Origin: Heterostelium multicystogenum
Lineage: Eukaryota; Evosea; Eumycetozoa; Acytosteliales; Acytosteliaceae
NCBI GenBank assembly: GCA_003667245.1
Contig: RCNN01000270.1
Location: 1 to 38,586, forward strand
DNA length: 38,586 bases
Reading direction: 5' to 3'
This document shows positions 20,585 through 32,588 of the stretch, one piece after another. The position numbers and the translations under genes were made by a program. The notes beneath the pieces were generated by a model. It was not told the DNA's origin. It saw only the letters and a list, made by a program, of their open reading frames with translations, and searched no databases. Every line of letters starts with the position of its first letter. The stretch's first letter is position 1.

Positions 20585-22753
20585 TTATGTATGTGATTTA
20601 TTGGTTGATTTTTGAAGGAGTATTTCCAATAAAAAGTTCCTTTCCTCATTGATCTTAGTCATTGATTCTATCACCAGTCTTTCGAGTTGTTTGAGTTCAT
20701 CTATTCTCTTTTGCATGACTATGTAATCGTTGTCGCTAAGCCTATTGTTTTGTATTGCCGATTCCAAAAAGAGAGGTGTATAAAAACTGGGGAAATGTGA
20801 AAGTAGAGTTGGTTTGTTGTGTGTCGTAATAGAGTTTGTTGTTGGTTTCGAAGGTGATGTACTATCTGTTTGAGAGTTGTTTGGTTTATGGACTTCCATT
20901 TTCGCTTCATCATCCTTTTTGTCATTCAATTGCTGAATGGTCTTGGTTTCTTGATCCTTTTCCTTTTCTTTGAGCTCTTCTTGTCTCTTCTTTTCCTCTT
21001 TTTTCTTTTTCATACAGAGCAAATTCTTTCTTTCTTTTTTCTTTGAGTCTAAAGTGTTTAGTTTCTTTCTCATCGGAGGACCTCTCATATGGTTGATGCG
21101 CCACTGTTGTTGTTGCATGATTATTATTACTATTGTTATTATTATTATTGCTACTACCATTGCTATTATTATTCTCGCTAGTTAATGATAGTTTTGATTC
21201 TTCCAATTCAGGAGTTATATCATCAATTACTTTTCTTGAACCTCTTCTTCTCTTGTCTACTATCATAGGAACCAAATCATCATCATTATCATCATCTCCC
21301 TTGGATGTTAAATTCTTTTCTGTTTGTTTGGATGATTTCTTAATTTCGGAAACGTCCTCTTGTATCACTTCATTGTCTTCTTTCTCTAACTTTGTCTTAG
21401 ATTCTTTACTACTACTGCTATTACTATTACTATTTACAGGTTTTTTGCTATTAAATTGAGTTGGTGAAACTGGTGGTGAGGGTGCGCCATGGGTATCAGT
21501 ATCATTGTTGTTTTTTCGATTGTTGTGCTTCCTTGGCTTTTTGTAATTTTCTGTATTCAGGTGGTGTTTGTAACTACATCTATTTCTTCGCCAGATGGCG
21601 GTGTTTGCGGGTTACTACTGCTGTTTCCAGTGGTAGCAGGAGATGATACCGTCTTGGTGAATTTACATTGGTTCTTGTTTTAACGAGCCGTCCACTCGAA
21701 CCTGTTGTGGTTGAAGACTGTGACTTTCCACTGCTTGTACTACCAGCGCCACCATTTGATTGAGGTGATAATTGATTCTTCAAGTTGATGACATGTGACT
21801 CCAATGCACTCTTAAACAGATGCTTTGAAAATATAGTCAAAGTCTTTACACTTTCAAAATCCTTTTCAAATCTGCTGTATTCTGACATTGGAATAATGTT
21901 AATGGAGGTGTTTATAGGTTGATTAGTGCGTGGTCTATCTTACTTTCATCTTTAAGCTTCTTATTGGCTCGACCCACTCCACTGCTGACACCATTTAGAC
22001 GATCAACATTTGATTGATTGGCAGCTGCAGACGCAGCAGCTGCTGATGGTGTAATTTGTTTTCGCTTCTGTGATCCAGTGACATTTTCTACCAAAAGTGA
22101 ATTCTTTAACATATTTCCAAGAGTGCCTCCTGACGGGTCAATTGCTTCCACGACCAAGTCACTGATTGAATGCAGCGGTTGAAGACTGTCTATTTTCATT
22201 TTGCTTAAAGAATGTCCTAATTTTCATTTTAAACAATTGTTTTTTTTTAAAACCTGTGTCAGAAGTTGAACTTACAAAGTCGCAGCATAAACTTACCTTT
22301 CAAAGTCGATTAAAAACTTTTGATATATCTTTTTCACAGAGCCTGATATCTCTAGTTGACTTGCTATATCGTTCCAAAGAGCAGTACTCAGCTCATTGTA
22401 AACCACCCAACTCTACAACCTTATTGTAGATTGCAAATAATTTAATATACTTTCCTTTGTTTTGTGGTCTCTTTGTTGTCATTAGAAACGATCTACATAT
22501 AAGAGAGATAGTAGTAGTAGTAATAATAATAGAGTAATAATAATGATTATTAGTTTATAGAACTTGAAACAGTAATCTACAGCTTTCGTTTTCTGCAGAA
22601 AACTTACCCATTTGCTATATAAAAGTCTTTTAGTTGTTTAAAGAATAGCTCCTCTTCTGTATCGTCATCTGGCATTGTTGGAGTCGATACAGATGTCATT
22701 ACAGTATCAGCTGGTGAATCAGGTGAAGACGAGGATGGTGAAGTGTCTTTCAT
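20585..22753 (-). CDS. ARID (AT-rich interaction) domain DNA-binding protein, frame-broken
   Basis: Seen on the minus strand: exon 22608-22753 (start MKDTSPSSSS, acidic, then EEELFFKQLKDFYIANG), exon 22297-22492 (GKYIKLFAIYNKVVELGG, NELSTALWNDIASQL, KKIYQKFLIDFE) and a long exon from 22203. The first two exons form one ARID domain: LY/FF-QL helix, K-LF-LY-KV--LGG loop, and W--IA helix. Known: ARID proteins bind AT-rich DNA, often in chromatin-remodelling complexes. The rest is low complexity: Ala/Ser stretch, basic ANKKLKDESK, Asn runs, a Lys/Glu-rich helix (about 20930-21060) and a C-terminal coiled coil (MQKRIDELKQLERLVIESM). Frame breaks near 22403 (one extra T within the GGY loop), 21930, 21640, 21530 and about 21030-21100. 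Nuclear chromatin role inferred; gene extent is moderately sure. Confidence 0.72.
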
Positions 22754-23744
22754 CTTACGATGGTTTCCTGCAATAAAGCTTTCGTCGCTACAATAGTTTG
22801 AAAAGCAGCTGCTATATAATATTTTGGTATAGTATTGGATGTAATAATGTACAATACTAAATATACATATATATACATAGAATAGATATATAATATTAAT
22901 TAACGAGATCTACACATAATAAATTATGAGATGTAAGCAACTTGGCGCTTCAACTGAATTTCAAAATTTGCAAATATTTTTAAAAAAGCGCTTTTTCATT
23001 TAAATCTCAACAACAAAACGAAATCCATAAATAAATAATGTTTTGTTTTGCTCGAGAAAATGATATGATATGCATGTTGTTGAATTGAAAGTCAACAACA
23101 GTAGAATTAATTTTTATTTATCGATTTCGAAATAGTAGCACTTATTACATATATCTATCTTTAGTATTTGGTAATAGTTATAATAATATAGGAATTGTCA
23201 TAGAAATATAGGTGGATGGATTGAAGACTCTACCTTCGTGATAATATTAGTTTTATTATTAGGTTATCAAGAAATATCTAAATCCTGCAAGATATTAAAA
23301 ATGATATCTTTACTTAAGATGTCGTGTATTTGATTTAATTTTTGATTTTTTTGATTTTGATAATTGAATTATGAGATTCCCAATATTGTTCGTGGTTGGT
23401 TGGCCAATCGTTACCCCCATTTCTCTACTCGTCACTCCTATAGCCAAAATCAATTCACAGCTTTTGTTTACTTCACACCTATCTGTCTATCTATCTATCT
23501 ATCTTTCTACACAATTACAAAAACAAAAAAACAACAATCACCAACATACAACACACCACAAAAAAGCACATTCGAATAACAAATAACAACTTCAATCTCA
23601 TATTAAATCAAAGTGAAATCTGTTAACACTTTGTTATTTATTATTATATTTTGCTTATTCACTTAATGATTATTCATAATATTTAATAAGACTCTAATTG
23701 TGGAAATAATAATAATAATAATAATAGAATAGAATAATAATAGA
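22754..23744. other. Spacer with simple repeats
   Basis: Divergent 5' region of the ARID gene and the GNAT gene, about 990 bases. Contains a CTAT run (23487-23504) and an AAT run (23706-23726). Two overlapping short open frames at 23364-23586 are low-complexity and fall on the CTAT repeat; I see no gene. Confidence 0.45.
23487..23504. repeat. CTAT tetranucleotide microsatellite
   Basis: About four and a half perfect CTAT units, flanked by imperfect copies. Confidence 0.7.
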
Positions 23745-26339
23745 ATGAATAAAAAAATTATACCTGTATATAGAGACTTAAAAGATGATTTCAATTTACA
23801 GCTGCTGGAAAGATTCTATAATGAATTGATGAAAAAGAATTTTCCAAAAGAAGAGGAGTTGGAACCCCTACAAAATTGGATAGAAAATGTTTGAGGAAAA
23901 TAATTTGGTTGATGATGGAGAAAGTGCTGATGATGCAAGTAATGTCGACTCGTCTTCGCTCATCAAAGTGTCCAACAGTGGCAACAGTGAGGATCATGAT
24001 TACCACTACCGAGTGGACTTTCACAGACATCATTCTGATGGTGATGAATATCAAGTGGATTTCCATGTAGTATTGGCACTCTGTCCCGAAGAGTCAAGCA
24101 CCGAAATTAAAGCCAAAGGCTTCTCCGATATTATGGGTGGCGTGGTGTTTGAGTATTATCCCAATGGAAACTTTGGATGTATTACATATCTATTGGTGAA
24201 TGATGAATACAGAGGACAGGGAATTGCTGGATTGTTGATGAAGCATGCTGTCTCTTCTTTGGATGATGATGCAAAGTCCTATGGAAATTTGGGTGGAATC
24301 AATGCAGTTTTTTTTGGAAACAAACTCTGCCGACAAAGTTGCTCCAGAAGACGATGTCATGGCACCCGCTCAGAGACATATAATTTTCCATAAACTTGGA
24401 ATTCGTTTATTGGATTTTGACTATGTACAACCTCCTCTGGCGCTAGAGCATGGGAAATGTAGAGATTTACTTCTGACGTGTGTTCTGACAGCCAATATCC
24501 CGTCTGACATGTTAGGAAGTGAAAAGAGATTCTACCTTCCATCTCAACTGATACGTAAATTCCTCGAAGTGTTCTGGGGAAGTTGTTGTGAGAGACTAGA
24601 GATGGAAAATTGGCGCAATGATATCGATTATAGGAGAATGATGGATCAGCTCGATAGAAACGACAAAATATCACTAATGGACTTGCCATGGAGCCGACCA
24701 TGGACCATTCTTGACCTCCATTCTACACTAAACCCCATTGCTGAACAACTTGCAACTCGTTTCTATAATGACGTGCTCTTGCCAAACTTTAATGGAGAAA
24801 ACGAGTTGGATTCACTGGAGAGTTGGCTTACAATGTTGAAAGGTGACTCTAGTAAACAGGATTTCCATTTGCTGGTTGCTCTTAGATACTTGGATGATGA
24901 TATCACACAACAACCGCAAATCTGTGGTGGACTGGTGTTTGAATACCACTCAGAGGTAAATTGTGGTCTGCTTAGTTATATTTTGGTTGGGGATGAGCAC
25001 ATGGCACGTTCGCTGATTCAAAAAAGCAGTAGATATACTAGATAGGAATGCAATCGAGCGTGGACACCTTGCTGGTTGCAATGCAATATTTTTGGAAACT
25101 GCGCATCAAAACGAGACTGCAGAATCAACGAACAAAGGAGGAATTATGGAAACTTCATATCAACACGAACTGTTGGATCGAATGGGATGGAGAAAAGTAG
25201 ATTTAGCATATGTACAGCCTCCTCTCTCTGTAAATAAGAAACCAAGCAAAAAGCTATCACTCGTAGTGTTAGTAACCAATCGTATACCCCAAACCCAGCC
25301 CGACCGTCACTACCTGCCAGCATCACTGCTACTGGAATTCACAAGTGACTACTGGAGATTCAACTGCAAAGCAACTGATTATGAAATGAACAACGATTTC
25401 GATTATTTAAATATGGTAGACAGTCTCACTCGACGTGAAAAGATTCCTCTTCACCATATCTCATGGTCAAGACCATACTCTTTTATCGACTTGGCTACAG
25501 ACTATCACGAAGATCTGCTAAGAGATTATTGTAGCCACATCAAGAACAGCAACTACTTTAATATTTGGAAATATAACCTCGAGAGAATTCAAAAGAATAT
25601 CAATAATGATAGATCGTTGGCAATTGAAGATTTTCACTTGGTATTGGCAACATCTTATAATCCAGAGACTTTAAAGCTGGAGATAGTTGGTGGTGTTGCT
25701 TTCTCTTATTTCCACAATGGTAATTGCGGTGTTATACATGATCTATTTATTCAGGAATCACCAGCAACCAAGCCCACAGCTTCAACTGATAAGCAGTTTA
25801 GGATAGGCCAATTCAAAGGTTGGGATTTAGCAAAAGAGCTGCTTGACTTGGCAGTCGATACCCTAAACAGAAACTCGTTGCCAAGAACTCACATCATTGG
25901 TCCAAATGCAATATTCTTTGAAACAAATCTAAGCATCAGCAATAATAGTAATAATAATAATAACAATATTAACAACAACTATAATAGATTACAACCAATT
26001 TACTATTCAAAGATATTAGAGGAACAAGGATGGTATAAATTAGATATTGATAGCTATGTATCACCTCACTACAAGTTAGCAGACACTCAATCGTCAAGCT
26101 GCTTATGTGTATTAAAGACATCAAAGCTACCAGTAGCCACGCCATCACAACTACAGCAGGCAAAGCAACAATATTTACCAACAGATTTATTAAGAACCTT
26201 TTTGGGCCAATACTGGGCATCAGCCTTATTTGCAGAGCAACGGCTGCAGATTGAACATCAGAAACAAGCTAGGAAGCCACCTAGAAAATTGTCAAACGCT
26301 AAAAGACAACCTGTAGTCATCAAAGACGAAAAACTTTAG
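23745..26339 (+). CDS. Triple-tandem GNAT-type acetyltransferase-like protein
   Basis: Seen: three successive units of roughly 260-290 residues. Each has a helical start (NFPKEEELEPLQNWIEM; NFNGENELDSLESWLTML; ...YFNIWKYNLERIQ), a strand like FHVVLAL/FHLLVAL/FHLVLAT, GGVVFEYYPNGNFGCITYLL or its variants, a helix, NA(V/I)F(F/L)ET, a Gly-x-Arg-x-Leu/Asp-x-x-YVQPPL turn (24422, 25208; YVSPHY at 26055 in unit 3) and YLP--L---F---YW. Only unit 1 keeps a good acetyl-CoA loop, EYRGQGIAGLL (about 24205-24237); unit 2 reads GDEHMARSLIQKA and unit 3 carries a long insert. Known: GNAT enzymes bind acetyl-CoA at R/Q-x-x-G-x-G/A. Single copies of this YVQP type, as I recall, occur in bacteria. Inference: one catalytic plus two degenerate copies, from duplication of an acquired gene. 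Frame breaks near 23888, 24308 and 25025, each at A or T runs. Start 23745 aligns unit 1 with the others. Confidence 0.78.
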
Positions 26340-27099
26340 AGAAATGATTGATTCTCTGCAATCTGCAAAAGAAAGGATCTTTTATATTAAATAAAATCGA
26401 TTTTATTAATAAAATTTGAAGATTACAATTAATTGATATTCGGTAGGTGCATCGATGAACATTTAAAAAGTAATTTTAAAATATTAAGGGCAAACACTAA
26501 CTGAGAACTCGAGAGAAAAAGTGTAAATGACCCCAAGACTTTAAAGAACCTGCATGCAAGTCACCTAGTATCTCAACTCATATCCGATCGACCGAGATTT
26601 TTATTTATATAAAATATTAATATTGTCTAAATTTGAATGAATTTATATTCATTTATTCATTCATTTATTCATTCATTCATGTTCTTGCATATCAGCAGCA
26701 TTAGCAGTACAATTGATAATTAATACCCTTTATAGTAATATTAGTTACAGATAGATAAAATTACCTTAACAATTCACTTTTTCATTCATTAATTCATTAC
26801 ACACACTTTTCACAACCAATTAGCATCATTTAAATAGTTATTGCTAATTTCACAACATCATATTTATTTAACATTTCAAGTTGTCAAAGCTTCATTCACT
26901 CCTTCAACATCATTATTATTGTTGTTGTCATAGTTGTTGTTATATAAATAAATATTTATATATAATACACACAAAGAAGATATTTATTAAATAAAACAAT
27001 AGTTTACATATTAAATATTTATATAATACAGATTACACACATTTTTTCAAATTATTAATAACTCAAGAAAACAAAAAAATCAATACAAAATTAGTAAAA
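26340..27099. other. Spacer before thiamine pyrophosphokinase
   Basis: No gene recognisable. Contains an ATTC/ATTT-type tetranucleotide run (26648-26680) and AT-rich promoter DNA. Confidence 0.45.
26648..26680. repeat. ATTC-type tetranucleotide repeat
   Basis: Alternating ATTC and ATTT units, about eight copies, in noncoding DNA. Confidence 0.65.
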
Positions 27100-28064
27100 A
27101 TGGAATGGAAATGCAATGAAATAACACCTTTACTTAGGGAAGATCATTATGAACCTGGCTCAATCAAGATAGCTGATGTCGTACAGAGACCCTCAATAAT
27201 AAGTTGCATTGCCAACAAACAAGAAATCAACTGTATGATTATATGTAATTTCGAAATACCTTCAGATACTTTTGAATATTTGTGGCCAAAATGTAAGCTT
27301 TTTAAATGTTTACCTTATTTCTTGAATGTATTAATTAATTAGATGAATAGGCTCTTTGATTATCTGTGCTGATGGAGGAGCCAACAGATTATTTAAATAT
27401 TGTGAACAAAGAAATTTATTAGATTTCTTGGTTCCAGATTACATCAAGGGCGATTGTGACTCGGTAGATCATGCAGTACATGAATTCTATGCCAAGAAAG
27501 GTGTACACATTATCACTGATCCATCTCAAGACTCTACTGACTTGATGAAGTCCATGGACATTGTCAGAGAAATTGAGCAGGATCATGAAACTATGGTATG
27601 CAAAAGTGTGATACACTTCTCAAATAGATTACTAATTCAACTTTAGTTTAATAATATATATGTTATTGGTGGATTGGGCGGTAACCTTTCACATGAAATA
27701 GCAAATATCAATAATTTGGTGATGAATCAAGAAACAAGAATGATTTTACTTTCACCTGGTAATATTTGCTGGCTTTGCCATCCAAAATACATTCACCAAA
27801 TCTATCTTAGAGGAGGTGTTCATTGCTCTGTGGTGCCAATTGAAACCGTTAAAGAAGTTACTACCACCGGATTGCGTTGGAATTTGGGTAACTATGATTT
27901 AATACTACCTTTTGAAATCAAATATTAATTATTTTTGTTAACAATTAGATCGCCATGAAATGAAATTTGGTGGTATGGTTAGTACCTCAAATATTACACT
28001 GGACAACATTACAACGATTCAAACAACCGGAAATTTGTTGTTCATCATCGATTTAATTCATTAG
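27100..28064 (+). CDS. tpk1: Thiamine pyrophosphokinase
   Basis: Four exons: 27100-27292, 27351-27595, 27647-27887 and 27949-28064; 795 bases, 264 residues, all GT-AG and in frame, close to human and yeast TPK length. Seen: LIICADGGANRLF, VPDYIKGDCDSV, DSTDLMKSM, YVIGGLGGN, and the C-terminal thiamine-binding lobe with TTTGLRWNLD and MKFGGMVSTSN. These are the defining TPK motifs, including the acidic GD-DS residues that bind magnesium and nucleotide. It transfers pyrophosphate from ATP to thiamine, making the cofactor for pyruvate dehydrogenase, 2-oxoglutarate dehydrogenase and transketolase. Acts in the cytosol as a homodimer. It shares the window with the pyruvate carrier genes, but they are 13 kb apart and there is no evidence of linkage. 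Confidence 0.93.
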
Positions 28065-28210
28065 ATCAAATTTATTTTTAATATATTACTAAAGGTTTAT
28101 TGTTGTATAGTTACACAATCAATAAATTACACTATTTAGATATTTACTTGGATATAAAATATTTAAAGTTATACATTAACTTTAATCTATTTTAATATTT
28201 ATTTGAGGTG

Positions 28211-29911
28211 TTATTGAATATTGTTTTCTGTTGAGATTGATTCTTCACCACCGTTTTGGATCATGTACAGCATATTTTCGAATAGTCCTTTCTTTGATTT
28301 GAGGATAAGACCTAAAATGATACCGCAAAGCATTGCAACAGCTAATACGATCAATAGATAGGTATATGGTGCGACTGGGTAAGTTGGATAGAAGTTACCA
28401 AACAGTACAATAATAAACAGGATAGCAGAGAATATAGGCAATATCATGTGATAGAATAAGTGGAAGTCTTGTGGATGCTTGTTCTTGACATATGGAATCA
28501 CAGCAATATTAGTGATAATAAAAACAATAATCAATGGAAGTGTACCAATATATGAAAGATATCCATAGGCTTCCCAAGATCCTTTAGTACCTACGAAGCC
28601 AAAAATAGCACCAATAATTGCCATGAAAAACAAACTGAGTGAGTGTGAAGAAAATGATTGCAACAACAGGTGTTTTGAATCTGGGATTAGTTCGAGCCAA
28701 CATATTGAATGATGGATGCAAGTTTGCCTTTCCAATGGAGTAGAGAATTCGATACATATTATTGAATGACACTGTAGCAACGTTGAAGGTTGTACTAATA
28801 CCTGCAATATCAATCAAAACTGCGAACCATCGTCCAACGTATTTACGAGCAAAAATATCAATAGGGGAGTTGATTTCGTAGAGTGTGAATGCATTTGATG
28901 GACCAACTGCAACTATAACGGCATACATGCCCCAAATCATCCAGACCGCAGTAATTAATACACTACCAACTACTGCACGAGGGATAGTCTTCTTTGGATT
29001 CCTAGTTTCAGCACCCAAAATAGCAGCTGTTTCAAAACCAACGAAAACTAGGATCGAAAAAAACCAAACCTTTACATAGTCCAGATATTCCTCCACTGTA
29101 CTCGCCAACTGGTGTGAATGCCAAGGGGTAGTTTCCTTGGTCACCACCTTTAGCTACAATAATTGTAGTCAGGACAAGTAAAATTAAAGTTTCACAAGAT
29201 ACTAGTACCAAACTAATCTTTAGAGCGGGATTGATACCAATGAATGCAAGAGTTCCTATGACCACTAATAAGATGACCGCGCACACCACCCACGGAAAAG
29301 CAATATTCAAATTATTGGTAAATACATCGGAAGCCCAACTACTAAATTGGCTACAATAAAATTTTGTTAGGTCAGATTAATTAAGATATTGTTGTGTTAA
29401 AGCTGAGACCTACACAACACATTGGGCTGTTAGTATACCATATCCAACCAGCATGAACCATCCGGTAATGAAACCTGTGGTACCACCCAAACCCTCAGAT
29501 ACATAGCAATAGAATGAGGCAGAGCTATACACATATTTTCCAAATGTACTTATTGTCGATGCCATTGAAAGACAACAAATGGTTGCCAAAATCAATGTAA
29601 ATGGTACATTTGCACCAGCTACCTTGGCTATTTGTCCAACTACAAAAAAGATACCACCTGGAAAACAAATATTAAGTATGATATACCAATAGCCAACCGT
29701 TGGAATAGCTGTACTTACAAGTTGGACCAATTCCAGATATGGACATTGCAATGCAATGTACCAAGCCAAGAGTATTTTTCTTCAATTGATTTTCATCGTC
29801 AACAGCTTTTTTGAATTTATTTGGGTCCGATATTAGAACATCTCCATTATTACTATTTTTATAAAAGTACTCTAGATCAGTATAAGTTTCTAATTCCAAT
29901 TCAACAGTCAT
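28211..29911 (-). CDS. APC-superfamily amino-acid permease, frame-broken
   Basis: Seen on the minus strand: exons 29719-29911, 29414-29657 and 28211-29350, joined by GTAAGT and GTAGGT introns of 61 and 63 bases. A polar N-terminus is followed by SISGIGPTCGIFFVVGQIA (the TM1 unwound substrate region), about twelve hydrophobic helices, VGFETAAILGAETRNPKKTI (the TM6-loop signature of APC transporters), and a short charged tail ending STENNIQ. Known: the G-x-G-IF and FE-x-A--GEE/ETRNP-KTIP motifs define amino acid/polyamine/organocation transporters. Substrate unknown; probably amino acid uptake at the plasma or endolysosomal membrane. Frame breaks near 29070 (T run) and 28635 (one extra base). 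It converges with thiamine pyrophosphokinase, with 146 bases between stop codons. Confidence 0.85.
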
Positions 29912-31247
29912 AGTAACTATAAACCATGCTATGATTTGTGAGGATAGAATGAAATAATTAAATATACTATCATGTATAATAATGATATTTTAATATATTT
30001 TACAAATAGAGAATGAAAACCATCAGAGCAGATGATAATTCACAAATAAATATTTGTTAAAAGATGAGATTTAGATCTCAGAAAGTGATAATAATAATTA
30101 ATTTCTATTGTAATCCACGTCAAATACAACCATTTTCATGAATTATATATATTTTGATTGGATAATTTGATGAAATTAACTATATTTCACACCAACAAAA
30201 GCATATTAACACTATAAATAAAAGATATGAATGGTTGCCATTGAATATGAAAAAACTTTTATGACATATAATAAACATACTCAATTATGTTGCTGTTGCT
30301 GCTGCTATATTGGCTGTCGTTATCATTGCATCTGGTATTTGATTGGAGAAGAGGTTGGTTCTCTCTAGGTGGAGACATTTAAGAGATAACTTTTTATTGC
30401 TGTCGGTTGAGACAGCGCTTACATATATATATATAATATTGAAATACTTGGTCTATAGATTTACTATTTCTACTATTACCACTCCTGTTATGATTTAGAT
30501 TTGCTGAACGAGTCTTTTATTTTTTACGATATGATTGTTCTGCTGTTTCTGTTGTTGTTGTTGTTGTTGTTATTGTTGTTGTTTCTGCTGTTTAATATTA
30601 GAAATAGAAGAATACAAACAGAACTTATTAGAGAAGTTGCTGAGCGACAGCTATATGGAGATAAGTCGTCGATTGTGATTGAGATCAGAATGATAGATTA
30701 AATGAAGAATGAGTGAATGAATGATCTGTTTTGATAATGTAGTGTTATGTTTATCTAAGGATGAATGATGATTATATATAATAAATATATTGTAAAATGT
30801 CGAATGCGCTGCTTTTGCTATTTAAAATTAATATTTAATTGGGACAAACTTTTGATCGGTTGGTTGTTGAAACAGTCAGATTCATTTCGCCAATGTAATC
30901 AATTTAATTTGATTTGGGAATAGTTGTTTTTTTTATTTTTTATTTTTAACAAAAAAGGGATTATCATACATACATATTGTGTTCTTTTTTTTAAAAAAAT
31001 AAATATTAAGTACTTAATATTTTCTTAATATAATTTATTATTATTGCACTATAATAATAATAATAATATGATGTTATTTTTTAATTTCACCACTGTTTAT
31101 TTAAAAAATTGGTTTGGTTTTATATAAATTTTTTGAATTTTCAAATTTCAAACAAAAGAACATTATTTTGTGTTTAAAATAGTTGCGAAATAGATAGGTT
31201 AAAACAACATTAGTTAGATTTTCTATTATCTCAAAACCTAATAATAA
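29912..31247. other. Spacer with a possible tiny membrane protein
   Basis: About 1.3 kb of AT-rich DNA. Apart from the doubtful small frame at 30531-30701 and a 31-codon Leu-rich open frame at 30286, I see no gene. The right end holds the LUC7 promoter. Confidence 0.4.
30531..30701 (+). CDS. Possible small Leu-rich single-pass membrane protein
   Basis: From ATG 30531 a 56-codon frame encodes an almost pure Leu/Phe hydrophobic stretch, produced by TTG/GTT repeats, followed by a polar segment with IRNRRIQTELIREVAERQL. The polar half looks protein-like, with an amphipathic charged helix. The hydrophobic half may be only a trinucleotide repeat. No family recognised, and there is no splice support. 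Confidence 0.25.
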   Translation: MIVLLFLLLLLLLLLLLFLLFNIRNRRIQTELIREVAERQLYGDKSSIVIEIRMID

Positions 31248-32588
31248 ATGGACGCAGTTAGAGCACAACTTGATGAACTCCTTGGCAAAGATAGAAATAT
31301 GTTGGTAAGTATATCTCTACACTTGATTTAATAGAACTGTCATGTAGCAAATCAAATTCGAATTTGAACTTTATTAGAAGAGAATACTGATCAAATATAA
31401 CTAATAATATACAATTATATCTTCTACTACCCTATTACTACTACTACTACTTCAATGTCTGATATGTAGCCCAAGGAGAGAGCTAAAAGACAACCTCATT
31501 TCTCAGATCCAGATATATGTAAATATTTTCTATGTGGTTTGTGTCCAAATGAATTATTCACCAATACAAATATACGTGATTTAGGACCTTGTACAAAGCT
31601 ACATGATGAAGATTGTCTAAAACAGTATGTATCATCATCTTTTACAGCTTCGATTACTTACTTACAAGACTACTTATAATAATTGACCAACACATTATAG
31701 ATATAATGCATCAAAAGATAAAGATCAATATGATTATGAGAGAGATTGGGTTAGATTAATGGATCAAATTATCACCGACAATGATAAAAAGTAAGTAGTA
31801 TTACTAATAGCATAGTATTAAACTACAATTAGATACTAATTGTGTTGTTTATATATAGAGTTAAAAAGAATAAAGAAAGATTAATTCTAGACGCTGCAAA
31901 GTTGGCAGCAGAGGAAGGTATTAACGATGCCCCAAGCGAGCTAAAGATTGCTATCACCCAAATGGAGGAGAGAATTCAAGCTTTGCTCAAAAAGTCAGAG
32001 GAACTTGGAGAAGAAGGTCAGATTACTGAGGCCCAGGAATGCATGACTCAGGCTGAAGAGCTCAAGAAAAAACAAGCTGAAATGCAGATAGAAGAAGATG
32101 CACGTTCTCATGATAAAAAGATGTCGGTATGTGATATTTGTGGTGCTCTTTTATTTGTAGGTGATAAGGAAAAGCGTTCGATGAGTCATCTAGAGGGTAA
32201 GAAGCATGTTGGTTACGCCAAGCTCAGAGCTCATATGGAAGAATACTACAAGACTGCTAAGCGCGACTACCGCTATCCAAGAAGAGATACAATGGGAGGA
32301 TATAGAGATAGCAGAGACAGCAGAGACAACTACTCAAGAGACAATAGCTATAGAGACAGAGATGGAAGAAGAAATGATAGTTATAGTGGTAGATATCGCG
32401 ATACCAGAGACAGCAGAGGATCACCCTACGGTAGAGGCAGAAGAAGTGGTGGTGGCGATTACAACAGAGAATATCGCGATCGAGATAGCAGAAATCATAG
32501 AGAGGAAAGAGATCGTGAAAGAGAACGTGAACGTGAGAGAGACGACAGACAATATGATCGTGACTATGATTATGACAGAAGACATTAA
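31248..32588 (+). CDS. luc7l: LUC7-like U1 snRNP protein
   Basis: Four exons: 31248-31304, 31470-31624, 31701-31790 and 31859-32588; 1032 bases, 343 residues, all GT-AG. Seen: N-terminal MDAVRAQLDELLGKDRN, a CCCH finger (CKYFLCGLCP ... CTKLHDEDC), YDYERDWVRLMDQII, a long charged helix (KLAAEEGINDAPSELKIA ... EELKKKQAEMQIEED), a C2H2 finger (MSVCDICGALLFVGD ... SHLEGKKHVGY) and a C-terminal Arg/Asp/Ser/Glu-rich tail of about 110 residues with RERERERE runs. This is the exact LUC7 family layout. LUC7 proteins sit in the U1 snRNP and stabilise 5' splice-site pairing. The RS/RD/RE tail is the splicing-factor type found in animals and plants rather than the short yeast form. The reading frame is intact. 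Confidence 0.93.

Noticed and set aside
20970..21683. Several plus-strand Ser/Leu/Phe-rich frames over the ARID gene
   Set aside because: Antisense shadows of Lys/Glu- and Asn-rich coding repeats.
23364..23586. Two overlapping 71-codon frames
   Set aside because: Both translate the CTAT microsatellite and flanking AC-rich repeats; no gene-like composition.
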